64,000 nt of DNA from Aaosphaeria pasadenensis (lineage: Eukaryota; Ascomycota; Dothideomycetes; Pleosporales), in contig JAKLMB010000003.1 in NCBI GenBank assembly GCA_022813625.1, forward strand, positions 558,001 through 622,000, in the 5' to 3' direction. Shown in pieces: positions 11,512 to 20,972 of this stretch (the first letter of the stretch is position 1; each line of letters opens with the position of its first letter). The position numbers and the translations under genes are program-made. The notes below the pieces were generated by a model. That model saw nothing but the letters and a program-made list of their open reading frames with translations. It was not told where the DNA came from and made no database searches.

Positions 11512-11750
11512 TACAGAGGGTTGGCACGTCGGGCAGCCCCCCTGCTAATATTTTGTCCACAACAGTGTCTTCGCGAGGTTTGTCGCAAGCAGTTAAGATT
11601 ATGTCCTGGCTACAGTACAGTCCTGGCTACAGTACAGTCCTGGCTACAGTACAGTCCTGGCTACAGTACAGTCCTGGCTACAGTACACCCTTAAATAGAC
11701 ACTTTAGGTATAGTTAGCAGGTGGACAGCCCGACGTGCCAACCCTCTGTA
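11512..11750. mobile_element. MITE-like element with TA flanks and terminal inverted repeats
   Basis: The left end CAGAGGGTTGGCACGTCGGG (from 11514) recurs as its exact reverse complement ending at 11748. Similarity then continues imperfectly inward, with CCTGCTAA on both arms. TA dinucleotides flank both ends (11512-11513 and 11749-11750), as expected for Tc1/mariner-type target-site duplication. The element is about 235 bp and has no coding capacity, which fits a non-autonomous MITE. Its interior contains a 17-bp tandem repeat. It lies about 185 bp after the P450 stop and 365 bp before the HET gene start. Confidence 0.8.
11604..11687. repeat. 17-bp tandem repeat, five copies, inside the MITE
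   Basis: The unit TCCTGGCTACAGTACAG is repeated five times head to tail with no mismatches; the fifth copy lacks the last base. The perfect identity points to recent expansion, while the longer inverted arms around it have drifted. Confidence 0.95.
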
Positions 11751-12115
11751 CATTGCCGCCCTGATAGCGGGGTCGGTTGAAAGCCTCTGTGCCTCCAGAC
11801 TTCATGCTTGGCTTACTGAAGGTGTCACTACCGTTACTACAGTGGTTTCGGTTTCCAATAATCAGTGAAAAGATAAATAGGTCATGTTACTGAATCCATA
11901 GTCCTCTTGCTATCTGCCTTACATCCCCGGCCTTCAGCCTTCTCTGTCTGTCTTCAGCCTACTATCGTTTCTCTATTCACCTCACCTTCACCTTTCTCTA
12001 TTCACCTCTCCTCACCTTTCTCTATTCACCTCACCTTCACCTTCCTTTTCCATCCTCAGACTTTTCAACAACCTAATATCTTGGTGTTACAACTTACAGC
12101 CTTGTCGCCGCCATA
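11751..12115. promoter_or_regulatory. CT-rich upstream region of the HET gene, duplicated copy 1
   Basis: From about 11804 to 12090 this flank matches a second copy at about 12670-12905. Shared strings include TGCTTGGC, GAAGGTGTCAC followed by CGTTAC, CCTCAGCCTTC-like runs, CTCACCTTCACCTTC and TTTTCCAT followed by AACAACCTAATA. Within it a CTTTCTCTATTCACCTC-type unit is repeated three times (11968-12043). The pyrimidine richness just before an ATG is typical of fungal promoters and 5' UTRs. Confidence 0.65.
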
Positions 12116-12751
12116 ATGCGGCTTCTTCAACGCAATCCCGATGATGACACGTTCACGCTAAAGCAATTTCTGGACGTCCCGGAATATGCAATCTTGTCGC
12201 ATACGTGGGGTGCAGAAGATGGAGAAGTCACATACGATGATCTGCACAGAGGCTCCTCGCAGCAGCCGAAAAATGTACCTGGTTACGACAAGATCCGTTT
12301 CTGCGTGCAACGGGCCGCCCAGGATGGGTTCAACTATTCATGGGTCGACTCTTGTTGCATTGACAAATCTAGCAGCGCAGAGTTACAGGAAGCCATCACA
12401 GCCATGTTCTCGTGGTATCGCAATGCGTCTCGGTGTTATGTAAATCTCGCGGATGTATCCGTTCCTCAACATCAAGCTGGATCGAAGGCCGTAACACGCT
12501 ATATTTGGGAAGTTGACTTCCGGAAGAGCAGGTGGTTCACCCGAGGCTGGACCCTTCAAGAGCTTCTAGCACCTACCTCTGTCGAATTCTTCTCTTCCGA
12601 AGGGACGCGATTAGGTGATAAAAAGTCCCTTGAGGATATCATACACGAGATAACATGTCTCCCAACTTTATGCTTGGCGACGATGCTGGCGAAGCGAACG
12701 GAAGGTGTCACCGTTACCACAGATGAAATTGCAATCATGTCACATTACTGA
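12116..12751 (+). pseudogene. HET-domain fragment (5' part of a broken HET-NACHT-WD40 gene)
   Basis: The 211-residue frame begins with the canonical MRLL start of HET proteins. The HET motifs follow in order: YAILSHTWG (25-33), the F-W-V-D-x-C-C-I-D-K equivalent YSWVDSCCIDKSSS, and RWFTRGWTLQELLAP. After residue about 182 (IIHEIT) the expected remainder of the domain, roughly 45 residues ending in the FMPLLYGEG-like block, is absent. Instead the frame runs through unrelated DNA that duplicates the gene's own upstream region and stops at 12751. The missing C-terminal block reappears at 12909. HET domains trigger incompatibility cell death; whether this truncated form is active is unknown. I infer one ancestral gene split by an insertion with deletion. 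Confidence 0.75.
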
Positions 12752-12905
12752 TGTCATTCAATCATCGTGCTCACCGCCTTGAACCCTCAGCCTTCGGCCT
12801 TCTCCCCTCAACCTTCAACCTTCAACCTTCTATCCTTTCTCTACTCACCTCACCTTCACCTTCTTTTCCATTCTCACTTTTTAACAACCTAATAATTCTC
12901 TACTC
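12670..12905. repeat. Duplicated upstream segment, copy 2, inserted in the HET domain
   Basis: This segment resembles 11804-12090, the 5' flank of the HET gene, in order and orientation. It starts near TGCTTGGCGACG, includes GGAAGGTGTCACCGTTACCACAG, the CAACCTTCAACCTTC run and CTCACCTCACCTTCACCTTC, and ends at TTTAACAACCTAATAATTC. It separates the HET half from the NACHT half. It may give the downstream frame a promoter of its own. Confidence 0.65.
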
Positions 12906-12908
12906 GGA

Positions 12909-15900
12909 ATGTCAAACATCTTCATGCCTCTTCCCTATAGAGAGGGTGATAATGCTTGGGTTCGTCCAGAAGAAGAGACTCACAAACAGCATTTGAAGGA
13001 CACCGAGGATGGTCGTTTGGTTTCTACGCTTCCCACTGTTCCTCAAGCAGCCTTCTATTCCTTCGATAAGCAACACCCGGAGGTGTGTGTCCCAGATACT
13101 AGGGTTGAACTTCTCCGAGATATTGCGGAATGGGCAGATGGCTCGGACAACAAAGTCATCTATTGGCTGAGTGGTGTTGCAGGCACTGGCAAATCGACTA
13201 TTGCTCGCACCATCGCTCGCAAATACCAGGATCAAGGGCATCTAGGGGCCAACTTTTTCTTTTCCAGAGGAGGTGGCGAGGTTTCCTGTGCCGATAAACT
13301 ATTCACCACTCTTGCATTCCAATTGGCGAACAAGATTCCCGCACTCAAGCGTCATGTTGCGCAAGCAATCTCAGAACAAGAAACCATCGCTACACACTCC
13401 TTCAGGGATCAATGGGACCAGTTGATTCTCAACCCACTTGCGAAGTTAGATCCGAGAACCTTCCAAACACCCATTGTGATGATACTCGATGCACTAGATG
13501 AGTGCGAAAGCGAACGAGACATTCGAATCATCCTTCGACTCTTAGCTACTACCACCTCAATACCTGGTATTCGCCTGCGAGTATTGATCACCAGCAGACC
13601 AGAAATTCCAGACCGCTGTAATTTCTCTCAGATACCAACCGCTGAACGGCAAATGTTTGTGCTCCATGAAATTTCGCCCACCATTATGGATCGCGATCTC
13701 AGCCTTTTCTTCGAGCATAGTCTTACCACAATCAGACAGGAACGTGAGTTTGCTGTAGACTGGCAGGGAATGAAGGTGATCAAGCGTTTGGTCGAAATCT
13801 CGGGCGGCCTCTTCATTTGGGCTTCCACAGCGTGTCGTTTCATTCGCGATGGTAGACGTCTTGCAATGAGACGAATCGCTGTTCTTCTCAATGGAAGCTC
13901 TTCCGGGGCAGACCCTGAGAAACAGCTGGACGATATCTACACTTCAGTTCTTAGGAACTCCGTGGGCTAAGGCTACAACGAGGAAGAGAAGCAAGAGCTA
14001 TATGGGATCCTACGCGAAGTTCTCGGGAGCATCGTGGTTTTGTTCTCCCCATTGTCGGTAGAGTCATTGACCAACTTGCTTCCACTTTCGGCGAACGATA
14101 TCGACGAAACCCTGACAAACCTGCACACCATTTTCAATATTCCCAGTCAAAAGGAACATCCGATTCGGTTGCATCACCCTACATTTCGAGACTTTCTGAT
14201 TAATAAAAACCGATGTTCTGATTCGAGCTTCTGGGTGGATCAAAGAGAAATGCACGAATCCATGGCAAACAACTGCATTGATCTCATGTCCAGAATGCTC
14301 AAGAGAGATATGTGCAACCTGAAATCACCAGGTTCCCTCGTTGAAAATATCAACCCCCAGCGTATCAAATCGTCCATCTCACCCGAGCTCGAATATGCGT
14401 GCCTCTATTGGGTACAGCATTATCGTGAAAGCAGAGTCCGACTTCGGGATGGCGATAAGGCTCACGTGTTCTTTCAAAAGTACTTCCTCTCTTGGTTCGA
14501 GACTGTCAGTCTCGTTGGTAAAGGGTCCGAAGTGGCAGGCATAATCAGAATGTATTCTGCAATTTTGTTGGTACGTATGACAGCAATTGACAAGGGACAA
14601 CCAAGCTGATTCCATGAATTATAGCCTGAAGACAATGCTCGCCAATTTCCCTTTGTTCAGAATGCAAGGCGATGGGCATTTGCGTTTCAGTCGATAATTG
14701 AACGTGCTCCCCTACAAAATTATTGCGCAGCCCTCGCATTCATTTCACCAAGCAATGATCTTCGGTCTCATTTCTGGACGCAGATGCATCCCTTAATCCA
14801 CGATGTTCGCCTCGCTGAAGGAGTTTCAGGAAATCCTGAGAAGCGCATAACTAGCAGAACATTCTTTGTCAATGATTTGGCATTTACCCCCAATGGACGG
14901 CAGCTTGCATCGGGTGCAATAGAGGCAGAAGCTCGGCTCTGGGACACAACGACTCTCGCACCTTTGGCCAAGCTCAAGGGTCCAGCAAACAAGATCAGTT
15001 CTGTCACTATCTCAGCTGATGGAATGCTCATGGCGGGTGGATCAGACGACACTACTGTAGTCATCTGGGATCTGAATACGCACACTATACTTCACATGCT
15101 AAGAGGACATTCGCGATGGGTGAACTCCGTAGCTTTCTCACCTGACGGGAAATTGCTTGCATCCGGCTCCATGGATGAATCAGTGAGAGTCTGGAACCCA
15201 GAGAATGGAGAGCAGCTCAGTGTGTTGGAAAGTACCTCAAGTTGTATCAATGCTGTCGCTATTTCTCCCGACAACTCTATGATTGCTGCAGCATCTGTCG
15301 ATCAAACGGTTCGATTGTGGAACATCAAAAGCGAAGAGATAATCGTACTGCTCGACGGCCATACTGGATCAGTAAATTCAGTCCGATTCTCACCTGATGG
15401 GATGCGTATCGTCTCTGGGGCAGATGATACGACTGTCAGGGTCTGGGACACTCGTTCAGGATCAGAGATCATGGTCTTGAAAGGTCACCAGAGACGAATC
15501 ATGACTGTCGCATGGTCTCCAGATGCCCGCACTCTCGCGACAGGGTCTGAAGACACGACTGTTAGACTTTGGGATGCAGACACCGGCGCTGGAGTGGCTA
15601 TTTTGAAAGGACATACTAGCGGCATAAATGCCGTCACTTTCGGTCCTGATAGCCGCACCGTTGCTTCTAGCTCCTTCAATGATGAGGTTCGCCTATGGAA
15701 TGTTTTAACCGGCGAGTCAATTGGAAAATTGACAGAGTTTCCCGAAAACTCTTCACCGCAAGATGAGGCTGAATCTGTTCTAAGGAAGACATCCACGGCT
15801 GAAGCAGATGTCAAGTCTTTGGCCCATTCGGGTACGGTCATATGTGCAGCTTTCTCACCAGATGGACACTTGATCGGCACAGGAGCGCAGGACAACACTG

Positions 15901-16850
15901 TCAAGATATGGTCAAAGGATGCCTCTCAACTCCACTCACTGGAAGGCCACGCAGCCAGCATCAACAAGGTCATCTTCTCTTCGAATAATCAGCTACTTGC
16001 ATCAGCTTCGGTAGACAAGACGGTGAGAGTATGGAATGCAGTCACAGGCACACTGTATCACGCGCTTAGGGGCCATTCCGACAATGTCCGTTCAATCCGA
16101 TTCGCCTATGACGATCAGCTTCTTCTATCCTGCTCAACGGACAAGACTGCAGCTATCTGGGACGAAGAGACAGGCATTTTGTTGAACCGGCTTGTTGGCC
16201 ATGCCGACACTGTGAATGATGTCATAGTCTCTCCAGTTGATCTCACACTAGTTGCAACATGCTCTGCAGATTCAACTGTCAGAATTTGGCAGGTCTCTTC
16301 AGAGCCGACATGTCAAATACTAGAGGGCCACTCGGATGCTGTGAATTGTATTTCATTTTCCTCGGACGGCAAATTCATCGCCTCTGGCTCTGCAGATTCG
16401 ACCATCCGGCTATGGAATGTATCTGGAGAGGCTTACCACACACTGCGGGACCATACGTCCTCAGTGACCGCGGTCGCTTTCTCTCGGGACAACAAGTTTA
16501 TGGTATCTTCCTCAGAAGATCAAACAGTGAGGCTTTGGGAGACCAGTACGTTTTTGGTCATAGGTAAACAGGATCTCTCGATTGCAGTAGGCTCTTTGGC
16601 ATTCTCGAGTTGCGGCAAGTACATTGACACCCATCGGGGTGTCTTGGACGTTGCCTCGATTCCAGAATCAACCGGTCCGATCTCCCCATACAATCCTGCC
16701 AATACTTTCGTTTCTCAGGAGTGGCTGAGAAGAGGATCAGAGGACGTGTTATGGTTACCAGAGGATTTCCATGCCACCAGTGTGGCAGTCCGGGGAGACA
16801 ATGTCGTTCTGGGACATGCAGGTGGCGGTGTTACCTTTGTTTACTTCTAA
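12909..16850 (+). pseudogene. NACHT-WD40 NLR-type protein with internal stop (HNWD family)
   Basis: The frame 12909-14570, an intron of 54 nt (14571-14624, GTACGT donor) and 14625-16850 give about 1,290 residues if a single TAA at 13968 is ignored. The start FMPLPYREGDNAW is the C-terminal block of a HET domain. The NACHT follows with P-loop GVAGTGKST (89-97) and Walker B region IVMILDALDEC (189-199). Homology to fungal STAND proteins continues on both sides of the TAA (RNSVG, stop, GYNEEEKQELYG), so the stop is a mutation and not a gene end. A helical linker leads to 13 recognisable WD40 repeats, enough for two seven-bladed propellers, then the usual C-terminal block ending WLPEDF and VLGHAGGGVTF. 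Such proteins sense non-self and trigger cell death. Probably a pseudogene, although a 353-residue NACHT protein could still be made. Confidence 0.8.
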
Positions 16851-18448
16851 GGTTTACGTAGTCTTTAGGTTGATGAGAATGGCCAGTGAAGCTTAGGATG
16901 AATATTAGCTAATGAAATTGTTTTTCGTCTCCTACCCATAAAGAGTCGTAAGCTTGGTTCAAATTGCAATCATGATGAGAGTATCAAATGAGGATCACAA
17001 CCTTTTTATCCAACGGCCGAGATAACAGGAAGGGATAGAACCCTGGTTCAAATTGCAGTCGTTAGGCCAGCAGGGGATAGGATTAGTCGGCACAGGATTT
17101 TCACCAGCAGTATTGATCGAGTCGATTGATTTCTACCAATCATCGTGACCAATCAACCACGTGCAGGAGTGATTGATCCTACCGATTGTGATTGGCGACG
17201 TGATTGACGATTCTACTGATTGGAGTTCACAGCATCGTGAGGGCCTACAGGATTGCCTACGCGATTGCCTACGTGAATGCCTACGTGATTGTCTACGTGG
17301 TTGCCTACTGTGGTGTAGCAGGATAGGTGAGGCTATTCGGGGATCACGTGTATGGGGAAAGGCACCAGGCAGGGCATAGATAGATCGATCAAGGCTGCCG
17401 AGAGAGATCGAGGCATCATCCACCTACCTCCCGAGGTCTATCAACAGAGTAAAATATCTACCTTCCCTACCTATTCACCGATTGCGGGTCGTGCCTATGA
17501 TGCTCCCTACTACCTACTACAGAGGAGGCGTCTATACGCAACACTACGTGAAATTATAAGAGTACAAAAAACGCCGACTTGTATGGTTCTTTATACACAA
17601 AAAGCGCTTCCAGCAAGATTCTGGTTGGGGAGATCACTTTAAGCTATTTTGAATATATAGATACAGTTATAATAAGACGCCTGTCGATTGCTGAAGGGGG
17701 TTCTGCGCAGACAATGTGTCTGTATGCCTTGGAAGCAATTGTAGTGTAGATAGGCATCACTCCAGTTGAGTCGAAGTGCTCGTCCGATGTCAAGGATAGC
17801 GTATCATGCCGGGATTTGTGAACGACATCTACCTATCCTGTCGTCAAGAACCCATATCGAACGCAACGTACTATCAACAAGAGTGTCGTCATCATTCAAT
17901 TATACGCTGTAGCGCAGAGAGACAACTGGGATAGCAAAGGAAAATGAGATTACTGGAGCACAGCCTACAGAACAAGCTTTCCGGAGGGCAACGCAACAAG
18001 CTGGTACCCCCGGCGTGACCTCCTATCTATGTACATCAAGGGTAGTTAAAAGGTGTAGATGTGAATATCAAGTTCAGCCAACAGGTGCACGTCCCAAAGT
18101 TACTCAGGCACAAAGATGGGAATACGAGGTGTGGATATCATGCGCTCCACTTCATTATTTCCTGTTACGGGTAACGAATGGGCTAGTTTTGTTACAAGAC
18201 AGGGGTAGTGGCGATCACTACTTGCGTGAAAGGGAAGTGGGGTGGTTACGCCCACAACTATAATTATTTGCTAGAGGTTTGTAAGTACAGACTGGGGTAC
18301 AAATTCGGAAAACCGTCGTAGAGATCTGAGAGATTCATTGCTGCGATATCATTCTGCCAATGAGGGGGCTTGTGCTCCGGGTTCTCATTCACCAGCAAAT
18401 TGCGTCTACCCAACTTAACCCCTCACTCCTTAAAGCTCCAAAACTACC
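16851..18448. other. Intergenic region with short repeats
   Basis: No gene is supported. A direct repeat TGGTTCAAATTGCAATC / TGGTTCAAATTGCAGTC occurs at about 16954 and 17046. A GATTG-rich block and a 12-bp minisatellite lie at 17100-17320. The remainder up to the 3' end of the GFA gene shows nothing recognisable. Confidence 0.5.
17243..17312. repeat. 12-bp minisatellite, unit GATTGCCTACGT
   Basis: About six imperfect tandem copies are visible: GCCTACAG GATT, GCCTACGC GATT, GCCTACGT GAAT, GCCTACGT GATT, GTCTACGT GGTT and GCCTACTG. Substitutions are mainly transitions. The preceding 140 bp are also rich in GATTG and its complement CAATC. Confidence 0.85.
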
Positions 18449-19570
18449 TCACTGCTTTTTCCAAAACTTAGGATATCCCCTCTCCTCCTTGAACGCCACC
18501 AGGGCCTTCTCCATGCGCTCATAGTGTCCCTCCCTCCACCCACCTTTCCCATCCTCCCTAGCCTCAACCTCGTCGAAATTCCACGACAAGAAACCCTCTG
18601 CTCGGGCCCCATCCTTCGCGTCGAGAACTCCAACGGCTACATCTACTATATTCGGCCTCTTGTCCGTAGCGTAGAAGATCTTGGCTCCACACCTGCCGCA
18701 GAAATAGCGCTGGACGGGGGGGGAGGACGCGAAGTACGTCAGTGTACCAAATTGGCCGTCTTTCTTGTCTACCGCGGCGCGGAGACCAGCAATATTGGTT
18801 GGGAGCGACTGGCCAGAGGACGTAGAGGAGATATGGCGCAGCTCCGCGTAGGTCCAAGGAAAGACGTCAATGCCGCCAAACAAACGGCAGGAATCGCATG
18901 CGCAGAGGGAAGCCTCGAGCTTGTGGGTCTTGGGGTCGATGATGGCAGGTAGGTCTTCCTTCTTCACATTCGTGTAGTCGCCCTTTTGCAGGGTGAGGTT
19001 GACGCCTTTGCATTTGCATTGCACGGGGATGGTGTCCTGGACGCGCGACTCGTAGCCCGTGAGCGAGGAGCTAGGCGGCCAGTCCTTGGGGAGTTCGACG
19101 ACGTTGTCGCCGGTTGGGCGCGTCTCGTAGCGCTTTGCTTCTGAGCCGTCGGCATTAGGGTGGAGGAGCCATGGCGTTGCGCCGCCGTCGACTGTGTCGC
19201 CGACGAAGATGTGGTGGGTGAGTTTGATGAGGTCTTCATTTACGTTCTCCAAGGTCCCTGAGAAGGCGAGAAGGTCCTCGTTGCGATCGTGCGGATGGCC
19301 CCAGAACATGTCGGTGCCGCAGGTGCCGCAGAAGAAGACGGCGACTTTCTCCGAGAACTCGAATTTCTTGAGCGAGTGGACGTCGACCTGGGATCCGGGG
19401 ACAGGCCATTCAATGTCGGTAGTGTACAGGGCGCCGCTCACGCGACGGCATGACGTGCAGTGGCAGGCGGAGATTTGCAGCGGAAGTTTGGATTTGGGAA
19501 CACTGGCTGTGAATACATGCTCCTTGCACAAGCAGCTTGCCTTCAGAGGAACGGATTCTTCGTTAGACAT
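18449..19570 (-). CDS. Two-domain GFA / CENP-V zinc-binding protein
   Basis: A single exon encodes 373 residues with two copies of the GFA (glutathione-dependent formaldehyde-activating enzyme/CENP-V) fold. Copy 1 has zinc ligands C13, C15, C36, C38, C41 and the FFCGTCG pair C81, C84. Copy 2 repeats this with C185, C187, C223, C225, C228 and the YFCGRCG pair C291, C294. The domain binds two structural or catalytic zinc ions. In some bacteria it was linked to S-hydroxymethyl-glutathione formation, but that role is disputed and most fungal members are uncharacterised. The protein is cytosolic by appearance. Length is about twice that of one-domain members, consistent with internal duplication. 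The start at 19570 gives MSNEESVPLKASCLC, close to the first ligand as usual. Confidence 0.9.
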   Translation of the reverse strand: MSNEESVPLKASCLCKEHVFTASVPKSKLPLQISACHCTSCRRVSGALYTTDIEWPVPGSQVDVHSLKKFEFSEKVAVFFCGTCGTDMFWGHPHDRNEDLLAFSGTLENVNEDLIKLTHHIFVGDTVDGGATPWLLHPNADGSEAKRYETRPTGDNVVELPKDWPPSSSLTGYESRVQDTIPVQCKCKGVNLTLQKGDYTNVKKEDLPAIIDPKTHKLEASLCACDSCRLFGGIDVFPWTYAELRHISSTSSGQSLPTNIAGLRAAVDKKDGQFGTLTYFASSPPVQRYFCGRCGAKIFYATDKRPNIVDVAVGVLDAKDGARAEGFLSWNFDEVEAREDGKGGWREGHYERMEKALVAFKEERGYPKFWKKQ

Positions 19571-20482
19571 AATTGAAAATTTCCTATGTAGATTTATTGG
19601 AAAATAAGACGAAGATGAGGTTGGAGAATGGTCAAGACAAAATTTGGGTCAGGATGCGGGGTATGCGCGTTTCTTGTACGTTATCTGACCGGCGTCATAA
19701 CAAGGGCGTACATACTTTCTGCGTCATTGTTCCCCCTCATCTCACGTTTATTGGTGGATATGGATGCAGCCTCTCGTATCGCATCAGGAAATCAACACGA
19801 CACAACGTGACTATAGCCGCTACGCCGCTCTTGGAAGAAAGTCATGCAGCATTACCAATCCTCGTTGTGACTGATACTTTGGCACATTATTGATGAGTAC
19901 AAGTAGTGATGGCTGTCCATATTTTGTCCCACCCTAGCCGTTCACATTTGATACATTAATTGCGGATGCCATGGATTAGATGCCGCTCGATGTACGCATT
20001 CAATCACGGAAATTCCTAGAAGTCATGGAGACTTACGGATAAGTTGCTTTTCCCTTGCCGGTCACATTTGACACTCCACTGTCTAATGTGATGATATTCT
20101 TCTACGTACTCGTTCATTCACCCAATCTTCCTAGAAGTGGTCAGCGACATCGATGAAGCCCAATCATGAACGTACTTCAGTCTCTGGAAGCTCCCTCTCT
20201 GTGTCATATACCATCTACTGTCATTTCCCGTACATGGACAGTCATATCGAGTCACTCCAATAGACTTCCCACGTCATGCACTGTCATTCACGATGAATCA
20301 TATCACTGTCTAAGTGCATGTCAAGGCCCTCTGTCGAGTTCAACCTGCATTCTCCATCATTCCAAATATCCCCCAGTCTTCGAACATCCAAGGACTACCC
20401 ACACTTCCAGTAACTCCGACCAAATCATTGCATCCAACCAGGCTAAACAACCAACTACCACACTACCACATCCAGCTCCAAA
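19571..20482. other. Intergenic region with direct repeat and TGTCAT-like motifs
   Basis: Between divergently placed genes. An imperfect direct repeat of roughly 100 bp is present: GTTCACATTTGATAC through TTCCTAGAAGTCATGG at about 19942-20025, and GGTCACATTTGACAC through TTCCTAGAAGTGGTC at about 20060-20143. From 20200 to 20310 the heptamers GTGTCAT, CTGTCAT, CAGTCAT, ACGTCAT and CTGTCAT occur in the same orientation. No convincing ORF before 20483. Confidence 0.5.
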
Positions 20483-20683
20483 ATGCTGAAGAACGACCCC
20501 CCAAACATGAAGTACGGCGCCAACGCTAAGGGCGCATACCAGAAGGTACGCTGGGAATGCTGCAAGTGCATGACCAGGAAAGAGGTGGCAGGCACGGGAG
20601 TCATCAACTATGATTGGAATAAGCCGTGCGAGTGGTGCAAGGAACACAGGGTTTGTGAGACGTGTATTCAGGCTAGGATTTGA
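20483..20683 (+). CDS. Small Cys-rich protein (66 aa), zinc-ribbon-like
   Basis: A short intronless frame follows a C/A-rich leader ending CCAAAATG, a good fungal start context. The protein has three CxxC-type pairs in 33 residues: CCKC, CEWC and CETC, spaced like a small zinc-binding ribbon. The order is WECCKC, then PCEWC and RVCETC near the C-terminus. No signal peptide is seen, so it is probably intracellular. I cannot assign a family with certainty; short W-x-C-C-x-C proteins are common hypothetical proteins in filamentous ascomycetes. It is convergent with the F-box gene, with about 290 bp between the stop codons. Confidence 0.6.
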   Translation: MLKNDPPNMKYGANAKGAYQKVRWECCKCMTRKEVAGTGVINYDWNKPCEWCKEHRVCETCIQARI

Positions 20684-20972
20684 GGGAGTGGGCGGGGGGT
20701 TGGAGGGAAGAATGAAGGGTGGAGAAGCTGTTGTGGATTTTTTATTATGTTGTTTTGGATTCAGGTCACTCGTTATGATTGCGAAATTTGAAAGGAAGGA
20801 AGTGGGGAAATGGTGAACCTCGAAGAGATTCATTTATTGTATTCATGGATTTATTGAAGACTTGATTCTGTGCCTAGCTAAATAAGACTTGCAAAGATCG
20901 AATGTAAGACCTTCCGAGCTCTATAGAGTACCAAACCACTGCGTGATCGACTCGTTGCTGAGAAGGAGCCCA

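Noticed and set aside
16954..17062. Two GGTTCAAATTGC words like tRNA B boxes
   Set aside because: The third-position bases do not fit the B-box end and no arms pair; kept only as a short direct repeat.
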